A DNA stretch of 64,000 nt from Promerops cafer (taxonomy: Eukaryota; Chordata; Aves; Passeriformes; Nectariniidae): positions 310,953 through 374,952 of the forward strand of contig VZSE01008843.1 in assembly GCA_013398275.1 (NCBI GenBank), read 5' to 3'. Both the position numbers and the translations under genes were made by a program. Positions 1-12,800 of this stretch are shown piece by piece. Each line of letters opens with the position of its first letter. The stretch's first letter is position 1. Below the pieces are notes generated by a model. The model worked only from the letters and a program-made list of their open reading frames with translations, ran no database searches and was not told the DNA's origin.

Positions 1-221
1 ACTTATTAGGAAGAAATTATTTCCTTTGAGGGTGGTGAGGCACTGGCACAGGTTACCCAAAGAACTGCATGCCCCATCCCTGGGAGTTTTCAAGGCCAGG
101 TTGGATGGGGCTTGGAGCAAGGCCTGGTCTACTGGGACCTGTCCCTGCCCGTGGCAGGGGTGTTGGAACGAGATGATCTTAAGGCCTCTGCCAACCCAAA
201 CCATTCTGTTATTCCATGACT
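1..221 (+). mobile_element. CR1 LINE 3' end, truncated by window edge
   Basis: Translation from about position 26 gives the CR1 ORF2 C-terminal pattern RVVRHWHRLPKE, then APSLGVFKARLDGA. After it comes the CR1 3' untranslated tail with a gatgatctt block at 172-180 and a degraded octamer-like end (ttctgttattccatgac). The ORF is decayed. The element is in sense orientation, and more of it may lie to the left. Confidence 0.88.
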
Positions 222-510
222 GTAGCTGTGTCCTCACCACTCCAAGCCATTAGCTCTGAGCAGCTTTGGCTGAATTCACAGTCTCCCTTTGCAACCCCTT
301 AGCCATGTTTTGGGTATTGCTGCTTGGTAGTGCTGTCAATGTGATGGTACTGGAGAGCCCAGGGAAGCCTTCTGAGAAGTTTAAAAAAGCAGCAAATCCC
401 TTGTCATCCTTAGTGGGGGTGTGCACAGTGATGATGAGGAGGGAACAACAGGGTCTTCCTTGGAGAGCCATTCATGGGTAAAGAAAGGGAGTTTGTGAAC
501 TTTAGGCGTT

Positions 511-553
511 CTTTTTTCTTGCCTTTTTTTTTTTTTCTTGCTTGTTTTTTTAA
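511..553. repeat. T-rich low-complexity run
   Basis: Three T runs (6, 13 and 7 bases) separated by short ctt/gcc spacers lie in intronic DNA. I see no function. Confidence 0.9.
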
Positions 554-768
554 AATAAGAAGATGCAAAACCAGCTAGTTCACTTCTGTATGTGAAATGG
601 GGAGTTTCTAAGGCTGGGAGATGATTTAGGAAACTTCTCAGTCTGAACTCTCAAATATGGTTTTTAACAACCTAAGGTGGAGAATTGACTCTCAAGTGAT
701 GCACAAATATTTTATGGAGGGAAGCTGGACTGTTTAGTGATCCAATGATATTTTATATGTGGACACAA

Positions 769-836
769 GATGGTCAAGGTGCTTTATGATCTTGGACAAA
801 AAGATGGTTAAGATGCTTTATGATCTTGGACAAAAA
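769..836. repeat. 34-bp tandem duplication (two copies)
   Basis: Unit 1 is 769-802 and unit 2 is 803-836. Both read gatggt.aag.tgctttatg and then atcttggacaaaaa, with only two transitions between them (C/T and G/A). This is a recent local duplication in intronic DNA. Confidence 0.95.
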
Positions 837-1135
837 GTTGAACTGCTTCATTAGACACACATATTACTTGCACAGACTTTTGAGAAAAGCAGCCACTTCA
901 CTCAGGGCACAGGAGTCAATTATTTCAGTGTAGTTAAGGCCACCTGTAGCAGCTATATCCATACACATAGCCCTGTCACACATCCATAACACTTGGAGGG
1001 AGGATGCTGTCCTAGCAGAGCCACATGGCACTGCCGTGGCTCTGCCTTGCACGGCGTGGACAGACTTTCACTCTGTGCTTTTGTTGATTTCCCTTTGGGA
1101 AAGGCCAGACTGGTGGGAGCTTGATAAGGAGGGGG

Positions 1136-1160
1136 AAAAAAAATTAAAAAAAAAAAAAAA
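1136..1160. repeat. A-rich run
   Basis: Eight A, two T and then fifteen A lie within the upstream intron. No retroposed gene sequence is recognisable before it. Confidence 0.9.
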
Positions 1161-3607
1161 GGACAAAAATTTGGTGTGGGAAAGTGAACTATAATCAGCT
1201 TGTAATTGTAATGCTATTAAAATGGTCTTTTTTCAATAAGCCAAGCAAACATTGTGCAATAAGGAACTGGCTGCATGTTAAGTCTGAACACTTGCAAGCT
1301 GAATGTGCCTTGGAGTTAACCAGCTTTGTTGCTTCCTCTTCTTTGTTTTGCTGAAATGCCAAAGAGTAACCAGTGTTGATAGAAGATTAGGCCTGAAATG
1401 TATAGTTCAATCAGATGATCACTGGGAAATCAAAACAAATGACTTAAAATTATTTGACAGATGTCTCATTGTATGGATGTTCAGCACACAATGCAATAAA
1501 GTCATCACGCTATTTGAGGTCACTGAGAGAATTTCCAGCATTAGTAATGGTCTTTCCCATGGAAGCTGTGTACAACAGAGGGGTTGTAGGACAGTGGTGT
1601 CCTCCTGCTTTCAGGTTGATGTTGGTTCCCATGTTTCAGCTTTGTTGCAGTAGAGTTACTCTAGACAGAAGCATAAAAGAACGGTAGATGCCTCAGTTCT
1701 GTAAATGGAGGTGTCTATCCAGGATGTTTCTTACTATTTTAATGCAGCAAAAATGCATCAATACTCTAGGTCTTTCCCTTTTCTGAAGCTGTCAACCTGT
1801 ACGAAAAGAAAATTTAAATTAAAGAGGGCACCCAGGTACTTGGAATTCTCTGAAAATTGCCTTCGTGTTCTGAATTTTCTCAGGCAAAATCAGTTCAAGG
1901 ATAAGATTTTGCTGGGTTTCCTTTTCATTTCTTAAAGACAGTTAAGAGTCAGCTCATCTTTACAGAGAGAGAGAGTATATATGGGTGTATGCAAATGTGT
2001 GTTCAAATAACTCAAAATAAGTTGCTTATTCAAAAAAGATTGTATTTTACTACATTATACATTTGTACTACACTCTGTGGCATCTAGGAGGTCTCAAATT
2101 ATCTTGAAGGCTGCAGGTTTTCTAACATTGTTTTTCTCATATTCAGAGTAAGATGAGGTTAGATTCGATTCATAAAGAACACATAAGAGTTTAGATATGT
2201 GGCCATGTGTTCATTGCATCACACACAAATTTAGAAGATGACCTTTTTTATTTATGTAATTGAGCCTTGCACTGAATAGTGACATACATGGTCATAATTA
2301 TGGTGCTTGTCTGGTTATCCTAATTGCCTTGCATCCTGATCACCTCGTGCAGTCCATATACAAGTAGGTAGATTAGGAAGGCTTAGTGGGAAGATTAAGT
2401 CTGTGTATGCATTTCTTTGTCTTCTTTGTTTCAAGTTCTCAGTGTCGTCTTCTAGCTCTGAGCTCCAGAGACCTGTTGTTCATTTCAGTGCTGCAATAAG
2501 GTCCTGCAAAAAGCACAGAATTTAGACAAAAATTGCAGTGCTGCACTTGTTTGTGTGAGAGAGGGCGATAGCAGGACAAATTAACAGTTCCTGATGCAGT
2601 CAAGGGAAACACATTGGAAACTAAAGCCAAATTAGCCCAGGCCATTCCTGGGAGTCGTGGGAAAAGATGTTTCTCTTGTCTCCTTCCCTGTCTTTCCATG
2701 CCCTGGGCTGGCAGAGCAAGACAGAGCCTTTCTGGCTCATTTTGTGCTAGAGCCGTTCTCCTTTTGTGAGCTTGGAAGCAAGTGGCACCACGAGGGTGGG
2801 CAGCGCTGTTTGTGGGCATGCCAGTACTCCCAACCTCTTCAGTAAATCTGAGAGCTGAGCCCCAGAAAGGGAGTGTCTGACCATCACCTGCCCTGCACCT
2901 TGCCAGTACCTTCCCAACCCAGCCATTGTTTCCACCATGCACCACAGAGCTGCTACAGAACAGTTTCCCTCCGTGGCAACAGACACAATAACCAAGGTCC
3001 GGGTGTTTTTTTCCATCCTGGAGATTTTTTTAGATGATTATACATCTCCAGCCCTCAGGGCTAGCTCTAGTATTGCATGAGCAGCTAGTTCCTCCACAGC
3101 CCACTTCCCATTTCCCTCTCCCACTCCTGGCATATGCCAGAATTTGTGGCAGGGATATCAGCCACTTCTGATATCAGGGATATCAGCCACTTCAGCTCCC
3201 CTGAGACTTTTCCGTCATTTGTCGGAGAGTTAAAAGAAGCCTTACACATATCCTAACAGAAGATACCTGACCCAGAGTGGGTTTCGGCTTATACAACACC
3301 AGAGGAACATTTACTCAGCTAAGGCCTGCCTCAAGGAAAATACTTTATCTGTTCTATCATGGCTAAATAGAGGAAGTGTGGGAACCTGATGAGGAGGAGG
3401 AGAAAAAAAGAAGCCAGTTTAAAAAGTTAAGGGGTTTTCCACTTGATTTTTTTCGCACTTTGGCTCCCAACCCAAAGCCTTGTACTGCAGAAGGCAGTAT
3501 CTGTGGGTAGATGCAGGACTGCTCTTTGAGGAGACACTTCAAGCCATCTCTAGCTCACAGAAAGGCTGCCTGTGTTGGTAACTTGGAGTGATTTTTCTCC
3601 CTGACAG

Positions 3608-3804
3608 AAGCTGCAAGGAGAGAAAGCTCCGAAGAGTTTGAACGCCACTCTCACGGAGCTGTTTGGGGTCATCCCCGGGGACGGGGATCCGCTGCAGGAG
3701 CGGGGCTCCCACTCCTGCCGGCGCTGCGCCGTCGTGGGCAACTCCGGGAACCTCCGGCAGTCGCAGTACGGCCGGGACATTGACTCCCACGACTTTGTGC
3801 TCAG
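3608..3804 (+). CDS. ST3GAL1: ST3GAL1 exon carrying the start of sialylmotif L
   Basis: The acceptor is a pyrimidine-rich tract ending ctgacag at 3607 and the donor is GT at 3805. The 197-nt exon reads from phase 0 as KLQGEKAPKSLNATLTELFG and onwards to HDFVL, and its last two bases (ag) begin an Arg codon finished in the next exon. It includes the stem-to-catalytic-domain junction and the first half of the L motif, which binds the CMP-sialic acid donor, with CRRC and GNSGNLR. The exon has many CpGs (about 18 between 3650 and 3800), while the surrounding intron is CpG-poor. An in-frame read-through into the intron would stop at 3845-3847. It is the first coding exon visible here; 1-3607 contains no exon matching the expected N-terminus. 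Confidence 0.9.
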
Positions 3805-6800
3805 GTCAGTGAAAACCACCTCAGCTACAGGTGCCTTTGCTGTCTAAAATTCACTGGTATTTGGGTGGGACAAGTGAGTAAACAAGGTTTCATGGTCTGT
3901 CTAGTGAAACCTGGTACTTAAGTCAAATCTAAGTTTCAGGGGCATAAACTATGTGTGTTGGAGATATGACCTCATGTTTTAGCTTGGAAAAAAGCATTAA
4001 TAGATATTGATGCTGTAGCTTGTTCTGCACAGTCCAAAATCGCCTGTGTTAAAAAATATAGGAAAAAGAGATTTGCACTTATGAGTAAAAGTTATTTCTG
4101 CAGCCAGTGCTCATGAGTGATCTTTTAGACATTTAACTGATTATATTAGATTTGACTTTCCTGCACTACTTCATTCTTAAGCAGTGGTAGGGTGGGGAAG
4201 CCAGAAACACTTTTCAGTGGACAGGAGTCACCTGTTTGGCTGCAGGTAATTTGTAAAGGATGGCGTTGCATCTCCATTTTAAGGCAGCAAGGTTGGCTAC
4301 TTTGTTCCACTGAAAGGCAAGCAGGAACTAGGTAAGCAGAGCTTATCACCCAGAGGGCAGCCAAAATATCTGGACTAAGTTCATCTCCAGCATGTCATCT
4401 GCCTTTTACACCACAGCTGCCAGCACAGTACAGTTTGGAGATAAATAAAGGGCAGGAAGGGAGAGATTGCTCTTGAAAGATTATTTTCTCAGAATCAACA
4501 AAAGCCTTAGTAGGAAGCTGTGCACAGAAGTCAAGAACAAAGGAACAGAAGATCAACACTGTTTGACCTGTAAAGCCACCTTGGCTTCTGATGTCGCTTG
4601 AACTTGGCATAGAGTCTTCAGGTGACATCTGCGTCTTCACAAACCATATCAGGAGTTGCTTCCTGCAGTTGCACGTCTTGCTCCCTGCCAAAAAGTACCT
4701 CCACAAAGGCAGAGGCACCAACCTGGCCTTCAGATCCATGAAGAGAAAGGGAGAGCCCTCAACATTATTCCTACAGGTTGTAAATGTGGGGCAGCTGCAG
4801 ATGTGGGAAGCTGTGGTGCATTTATGCTTAACTCTGTGTCCTTCCATATGGAGACAGCCCCGTTCCTGTGTGGACTTTCTTATATTGCCTGTCCTACATT
4901 TCCAGACTCGTGCAGAAAAGACCTTGCTAGACTCAAATACTGGTAGTAATAACTAAAGAGTAACACACCCAGGTGCATGTTTCTGCTCCGAGGCCTTGCC
5001 CATCCCATTGCCAGCCATCCCTGGCAAGGGCAAAACTCTCAGTGACTTAGTGAACCTTCCAGTCTCAGATTTATATTTCAGCAGCCTTAAGCCAGATCTG
5101 AAAGGATTGCACAAGGTTTTAGGATTCACCATGGGAATTTGTGCAGAGAAGGTGACCCCTTTCTGCATCAAACACAAAATCACTGGTGACCTGAAATTCA
5201 CTTCCACCTGCTCTGGCAATACAGCCAAGTGCAGAGGAGAGCCAAGGAGTCTGAGGAGGCACCTTTCCTTCCAAACATGTTCCAGCCCACTTGTATTTGT
5301 ATAACTATCTGCTTTCATGACAGAAGGAAGTTCCTGCTTGGTCCTTCCTGCTGACACTGGGTGTGAATGCTGCCTTCTGCCATATGGCACTGACAGCCCC
5401 ACCATGGGTGGTAGGAAAGGTACATAGACCAAGGACACATTGTAAGATAACCAGCATGTCACACTTGTCTTTGTCTTGATTGAAAGAAACACCCATATTT
5501 TATACCTTTGACTGACTAATCTCAAGGTAAAACACAGAAAGTCCCGTGCTTTTCCAGTATTTCTCCACAGTATGGTGTGGGTTGCTGGCAGGGAAGCCAA
5601 TAACAGGGAACGCAATAACCAATCCATGAGGCTGGCAGGATATTCTAACTACACTAATAACTCCCTTGAAGGGAGTTAGAAGAAACTTAAGTAATTCACC
5701 TGGGGTAGAACTGCAATAACACAGCCTGGCGTAGACTTGATAAACAGATTTTGCCTCTCCTGTTATCCTTAACCGAGGCAGCATGTTGTCTGGCAATGTA
5801 TGATGCTCCTGATTACCTCATCAGCTACAGCCTTCCTTTTCCTCCCTGTGCTTCTGGCAAGAGCTGAGCTAATGTTATTGCAGAAAGAAAAAACATTTTG
5901 CTGAGAGACAACTGAGGGGTTTCTCCATGGTTTTGCACAGCACCATGGATTCATGCAAGTTGCTTCAGGGATCTCTAATGTGCACTGTGCTGCACCACAG
6001 AAATATGCAAACCTCTGCACTGAGAACCTAAAGCATCAGGGAGAGAATTGCTGATGTGTTCCCAGATTGGCTTTCAGAAGTGAACACAGGCATAGAGGCA
6101 TTTCTGCAGTCCTGAGTTCAAAAATCCCCTCTCTGTTCCCTGTACGGGCCACTTATTTAAGAATTGGACTCGATGATCCTTGTGGATCCCTTCCAACTCA
6201 GAATATCCTGAGATTCTGTGAATCTGTGATACATCCAACATGAGGTAGGGTAGCCCTGTTTAGCCAACACATCTTAACAGAGCCCTGGAGGCCCTGGGCA
6301 GATCTCCATGCACTGACCCCAGGGTTACCTAAAGCACCCCATGTGTGTGCAGAGTGACCCTGAGTATCTGTGGATGTTTGACTACAGACTACAAAGTTAA
6401 AGTAAGGTTTGAGTAAATGAAGGGTCAGGAGCAGGTCTTGTATTTGTCACTGTCTTTGTGTCTATTTGGCACTGACTTTGGTGCAATAGCAGTATTTGCT
6501 GCTTCTTGTCACAGATACCATAGTTTATTACCTTGACCCTAGACATTCAAATACACCTGTATGGATAAGGGGGAAATGGAAATGCAAGAAGTCAAGCTGA
6601 TGTACTTCAGGGCAATGTTTTTCTCACCAGCTGGAGGATGCAGCTTTAGGATGAAGTGAGATATGTCCTCATGGACTCACCACTCTTTTGATGACTGTGA
6701 AGCGAACGCGGGGATGTGCTCAGAGGTACACCTGCTTGGTACACTCCTGTTCAGTCCAAGGAATTCCACACTAAAGCTGAGCTTTCATTTACTGTTCAGT

Positions 6801-9800
6801 CACATGGGTTAGGATTATTCCAGCTTGCCTGAGGACCGCTACACCCTGTCAGGGCTGTCTGAAGACCGTGCATATAGCACTCCCATAAGCCATGGGTGCA
6901 TGTTCCTGCACCTCAAGCAAATGACTTGGTGAAAATGACATGTACTTGTACTTACCTAATTCCTCTTCTGTCTCAATTCTTATTTTTGGGCTGCAGAATG
7001 AACCGTGCCCCCACTGCTGGCTACGAATCAGATGTTGGGAGCAAGACCACTCACCACTTTGTTTATCCTGAGAGCTACAGAGAGCTGGCAGCAAATGTGA
7101 GCATGATCCTGATCCCCTTCAAAACCCTGGACCTGCGCTGGGTTGTCACCGCTCTCACCACAGGCACCATCAACTTGTGAGTAAGGGCAGGCACAAGGGT
7201 GGGAGCTCCATACTTCATGTTGCTGAAAGAGATGATAGCCTACGTGGGGCAAATCCCTGCTTCTGATAAGGCCTAGGGATGCTCTACAGACCCTCTCAAG
7301 TCAGAGCTCAGCCCTAAACACTTGATTTCTAGGGAAAGCTTAATGTTATGATGCAGTTGTTGAGGCAAAGATCGAGATTCAGTCCCTTACATCCCCAGTG
7401 TTCTCAGAGAAATGAAAAGGGCAGTTTTTGCTGGTGGAGGTGACCAGTTTGATCAAAAAGCTCATGAGCTTTGGGGTTCAGTGCCTCATTTTGGGCTTCT
7501 GCTCATCCTTCCTCCTCTCTGGTTCCTTGGGAGGCAGTACACTTGCAGAAGGGGATGAGGAGGCAGAGAGGGGCGTTCAGGTTGCTCACCTGAGGCAGCG
7601 AGAGCAGATGCCCCATCTCACTTAGTGCCCCATCCACAGGATGAGCTCCCCTGGACAGGTTGGTCAGGAGTTTGGTCTGTCTTTCCTGGTGGAACGTGAT
7701 TGAGAACTGTACAGAGGAAACAATGTTTTATGTGTCACCTGCGTGTCTTAGCCTTAAATTCAAGAGTTCTACTTGGCAATAATGTGACACACTGGAATTT
7801 ATTCTCCAGTTCTCTTTTGAGTGCTGTCAGAAGTAAAGGTTGTCTCCTGCTAGATACATTTATGGCATCACCAGAATTAGAAATGTGATCAAAATGCATG
7901 TTTCTTCTGGGAGCCTGCTCGCAGATTCTTTTCCTTCCTGTAAGATGGCTTTTCCTAATCCAGAGAATGAAATACGTGACATTTGTACTGTGTGTGAGGT
8001 TATGTGCTGGATGTGAAACCACAGCCTTGTGGGGTTGCTTGGTGACACTCTGCTACACATAGTCAGCAAGAGCAGATCAGATTGCTTTACTCCAGGGAGA
8101 AATATTTCAAGACATTTAAACTTTTTTCCCATTTTCGAAGTCTCAGAAGATTTAAACTTGGAAAAGTGTGCCTTAGGGCTGTTGACTGGGCATAAGACCC
8201 ACTTTGTAATTTTAAATAAAACTCCTTGATGGAAAAACAAATGAGGTTTTATTTCTTCTCTTCGTTTTATTTTCTCTCTTTGTAGATACATTTTGGATTC
8301 TTTAAATTCTTATTAAGATTCCCTTAATTTGTAATAAATCTGTGTTAGCTTTCTTTTACCTTTTTTATCACCAACATTTCATACATACAATTATAAACTG
8401 GCTTGAAAAAAATCCACCTTCAAGACACACTCATAACTTGGAAAAATCAGTACACTTAGAAAAGTGTACCACTCGCTACAAGTCATTGAGGTGCTGAAGG
8501 CTGTCCAGAGAAGGGTCATGGAACTGGGGAAGGGTCTGCAGCCCAAGTCTGATGAGGAGCTGCTGAGGGAGCTGGGGGTGTCCAGCCTGGAGAAAAGGAG
8601 GCTCAGGGGAGATCTTACCAGTCTCTACAACTGCCTGACAGGAGGCTGTAGCCAGGTGAGGGTCAGTCTCTTCTCCCAGGTAACAAGAGACAGGAAAAGA
8701 GGAAATGCCTCAGGTTTCACCAGGGGAAGTTTAGATTGAATATCAAAAACAATTTTCTTCACCGAAAGAGTTGTCCAGCACTGGAGCAGGCTGTCCATGG
8801 GAGTGGTGGTGTCACCATCCCTGAAGGGATTTAAAAAATGTATGGGTGCAGCACTTAGGGTCATGGTTTAGTGATGACTTGGCAGTAGTGGGTTAACTGT
8901 TGGAGTCAATGATCTTAGAGATCTTTCCAACCTAAATGATTCTATTGTTCTACAATTTACATGGGCACACATTTTGCAGACAGGTCCACTGCCTGTCCCT
9001 GCCCCAGGAGAAAGCTCTTGGTACTTCCTGAGCTCTGAGCCCTGCACTGATTTCAAGTGAGTCCTTAGCCTATTAGGAAGATGTAACTGGTTGACCACAA
9101 TGCAGTCATAGCACATGAAAGGGAAAACACCTTTGCTTAATAAATTACAGGATATATTAAATATTTATAATTAGATTGTGTACATGGGTTTGGTAAGAAT
9201 GGGGTATAAATTAGTGTGTGAGTATTTAACCACATGAAAGAAATACCACTATTTTAAGATATTTGCTATACTCAAAACAGGGAAATTGCATAATTAATAA
9301 GCTGGAATAATAAAAGCAGAAAATCATAAGCATACAAATCATAGCAATGTACATAGCAATGTATAATTTTAGCCTTGTAGAATTAACCTACAAGCATGCA
9401 TTAAACACATGGTGTCAGGTAATGGGTATAAGGATATTGTTGAGTGCACATTTTTAAAGGGGAGAAAGCATGAAATAAAAACAAAACACATTTAAAAGTC
9501 AGCATTTTAGAAAGGAAGAAGTACTTATCTCCTTACTCTGGTCTGCTTGGGCCTTGTTCCATGTGCACAGGGTGCATAGTGTCAGCTGAGTTTAGGCTAA
9601 CAAGAATGCAAGTGTACTCATAGCTAAAAAAGATAAGCATTCTGTACTGGTTAGACTTCTACACAGTGTTTAATTTCCTATATTTCAGCCAAATGAAAGA
9701 ATTTCCTTGAACTCAAAACCTGGGAGTTAAATATATTCTTGTCTTAGTATTATCATAATTCTTGCAATTTTTACGATTCAAAACAAAAGCCAAACTTCAT

Positions 9801-12800
9801 ATTGCCTTAATATTAGCTTCAGTTGATAGCTGAGTGATTCTCTCAGACATTCTCAGTCCCATTTGACTGATGTATTTCCATCTAAAAACGTCTCTCTAAG
9901 ACTAAGCGTTGTTCCAGAAAAGACTAAGAAATGCCTTTTCTGGGATAGGAAACTTTCAGGCCCTCATCAGACATATATTTACACTGATTGCCTTCACTTG
10001 AAAGTCTTTTAGGAATCTGTATGGTGAAAAAACACTTAGTTTGGCAAAGACAGTTATTGTATTCCTTAAAATGTTACATATCCTGGGTCAAGGGCTCAGT
10101 AAATGTTTTGTACAAGGTGGCCAAGGACAATGACAGATTTCACTAGAGCCCTGCAAAGTGGCTCGTGGAAGATGTTTCCCAGGTGATGTGTTACACTGCC
10201 TGTAGCCACCTTCATCACAGGTGTCACTCTGTCCCACTCCTGTGTGGTACCTCCTGGGTCACTCGTGCCCTGGCTGCCCTGCAGCCCAGGTTTTACATGA
10301 TCATAAGAGCAGAGGTCTTAATCAGTGTGCCAGTATTTTGTGTGTCGTTTTATGAAACTCTGCAGCCACGTGACAGCAGGACCTGGGTATTTCTTCTGAA
10401 ATAATGAAGTAGCCCTTGGTTAAAATGACTAATATGTCATCTGACAAGAGCTACAAGAGTCTCCTGGTTAGATCAGAGATGTCCACTAGTACTGTCATGA
10501 ACACTGCCTGCTCATCTCTTTGGTCTTCTACTGTATCTATCCATGAAATACAGCCTTCTTGTTTCTTCCACACCACCTTTTTATAAAAGAGTAACTGTTT
10601 ATTTGTCTGACATTAAGGAGATAGTACCAGCAAAGAAGCCCTTTTTGTCTTACTGAGCACAAAAAGGGCATGGGATCACCAAGACTGTGTTTACTGATTT
10701 GCTGATCAAGGTCAGGCATGGGATGCAGCTGCAAGGGCATATTTGCTGAGACCAGATTGAGGAGTCTGCATGTGTCCCTTTCCCCAACACCCACCACCTC
10801 TCTCACTGCCTCCAGCCCAGAGCATGGATTGCACATCTGGAGAACAGTGCCAGGTCACCACTGGTTTGGGAAGATTTAGACTAAGTTTTAAAAGTGATGA
10901 TGTTCTGTGGTTCAAAGAAAATAAAACCCTAATGACGGGAACCTTGTGACCAAAACCCAAGTGAAAACATTTAGACTGAACTAATGGAAGGCTTTGGTGA
11001 TTTACCACAACCCATCTAAAAAGTGCAGGATGTGTTTTGGGATGTACTCCAATTACAAGGCCAGGTCACCTGAATTTTTTCACTTGAAACAAACTCAGGG
11101 TGAGTTTTTTCTTACAGCACTCATGATGAGCTGTGCAATGCCAGCACGCACTATGCATGAGATATGGGGAATAAAAGTTTTTTCATTTTCAAGACATGAC
11201 TCGTGATTTCAACCCAGTCATAAGGTGTAATTTGGAAATCTTTTGCTGGAAACTGCAGGAAGTCTTCAGCGTCACCCTGGGGAGGAGGGAAATAACTTTC
11301 TGTGAGGGGCTGTGTGCAGGGAATGCCCGAGTTTCATTTAACCACAGCGCTGGTGAACTCTGCTGCCAGCGACTCTGAAATTCATGTGGTGGCTCCGAGT
11401 ATTAGGAAAGGAAAAGTCTCCCCCTGGTGGGAGAAGATTTTTCTGCCGTGAAATTAAATGGAAAGTCCCATCAGCAAAGAGCAAAGACTTCAACAATAAT
11501 GATCCAAGAATTAGAAGTCTCGAGCTCCACATAGTATTGACTCTACAGTATATTCTCAACTAAATCTTCGGTGTCCTACTGTCAGTAATTAACTTGAATA
11601 TTTAAGAACGTAATAGTTTCCTATAAAATTGCTTCAGTGACAGCTCAGTTTTTTTCCTGCTGTGTTACTTAATTGCAGCCTCATTTTACAACAACTTCCT
11701 GAATTTACTATTTTTGAATAATTTGAATTTATCACTGTACATGAAGAATATTCTTTCTTTGAAATTACATGAAAATACTAATAAGTTGGGCTCTTATTTA
11801 TCATGGTGCTGTCTTCCTTTTTTCTTTAACAGCACATATGTTCCAGTTCCAAGGAAAATCAAAGTCAAAAAAGAAAAGGTGAGCAATACTGGTTTGTGGA
11901 TTTGTTCTGCTGTTTATTTGTAGGTCTTTTGCCTCTTTGGGAGACTGCAAGAATCCAAGCAGGCCCTTGACATTCATAAAAAGTTGCAGCCAAAATACAG
12001 ACATTTTACAAGGCTCAGCTAAGCTAAAGATTTGGCTCCTGTGTGCCATTTAGGCCATAGATCAACCACTAAATAACTGTGGTTGGAAAGAAATTGCTCT
12101 TGTGGCTGTGCCATTGCATGAACACTGTTCTGAAGGTTGCATCACTTCCTCTGGTGTTGCTCAGGAACTTTAAAAGTGCAGCATTGTCTGCCACAGTAAC
12201 TGCTCTGTTCCTACCCATTGCAGTAATTTGTATGTAATGATACTGAGGAGAGACTTTGGAGGTTTTCTTAAATAATTTTAATATTTGAACAGCAAGGTCA
12301 GTTCCTTGTAATACGGAAGCTAAGTGAACTCTGAACAAATAAAGCTGTGTGTTCCCAGTCAGTGGAGAATTCCTGGTGGTAGGCTCTTAGCCCACAGCTG
12401 CAGTAATTACCTGTACCCAATTAAACAAGCTTGGAGGCTGATCTCAGGCCAAGTCCAGGAAGGTTTTGCTCCAGGTGTATTACAGGTCTCACAGGCAATG
12501 TTCAAGCACAGTTTGCATGAGAGCACAGACAGGGACAGGCTGGAGGCAGGATTTGCCATGGGGCAGGCTGTTAACTCCCATGTAGGAACTTTAGCCACTG
12601 TGCAAAGACTTTGGTTTTTTTAGCTGCATGGTTTGAGGCTATAATGAAGGCAGGCTGTGTGAGAGAGGAAGAACCTCTTCCATGGAGCTTCCAGAAAAAT
12701 AAAGGTCTCATTCTCTCAGCCTTTGGAGAGACTGATTTTCCAAAGAAGTACAGGTGTCTAGTCCGTCAAGGGTTGTTAAAGTATGACATTAGCTCCAGAA

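Larger units (their letters stand above)
222..3607 (+). other. ST3GAL1: ST3GAL1 upstream intron (partial)
   Basis: This is noncoding sequence between the left edge and the first visible coding exon. I looked for an exon with a start codon, a basic tail and a hydrophobic anchor and found none, so the N-terminal exon lies further left. The stretch holds a T-rich run, an A-rich run, a 34-bp tandem duplication and a short duplication near 3150-3195 (atatcagccacttc occurs twice). The acceptor tract at 3592-3607 ends it. Confidence 0.7.

Noticed and set aside
2439..2945. 168-codon minus-strand frame upstream of the first ST3GAL1 exon
   Set aside because: Antisense to the gene and of random composition, with several overlapping shadow frames.
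1..3607. Search for the N-terminal ST3GAL1 exon
   Set aside because: Every plausible ATG frame here lacks the basic tail plus hydrophobic anchor and a donor in the right phase, so the exon must lie outside the window.
4953..5627. 224-codon minus-strand open frame inside an ST3GAL1 intron, with a 102-codon frame on the other strand
   Set aside because: No recognisable domain, arbitrary composition, no splice or promoter context; open frames of this size arise by chance in 64 kb.
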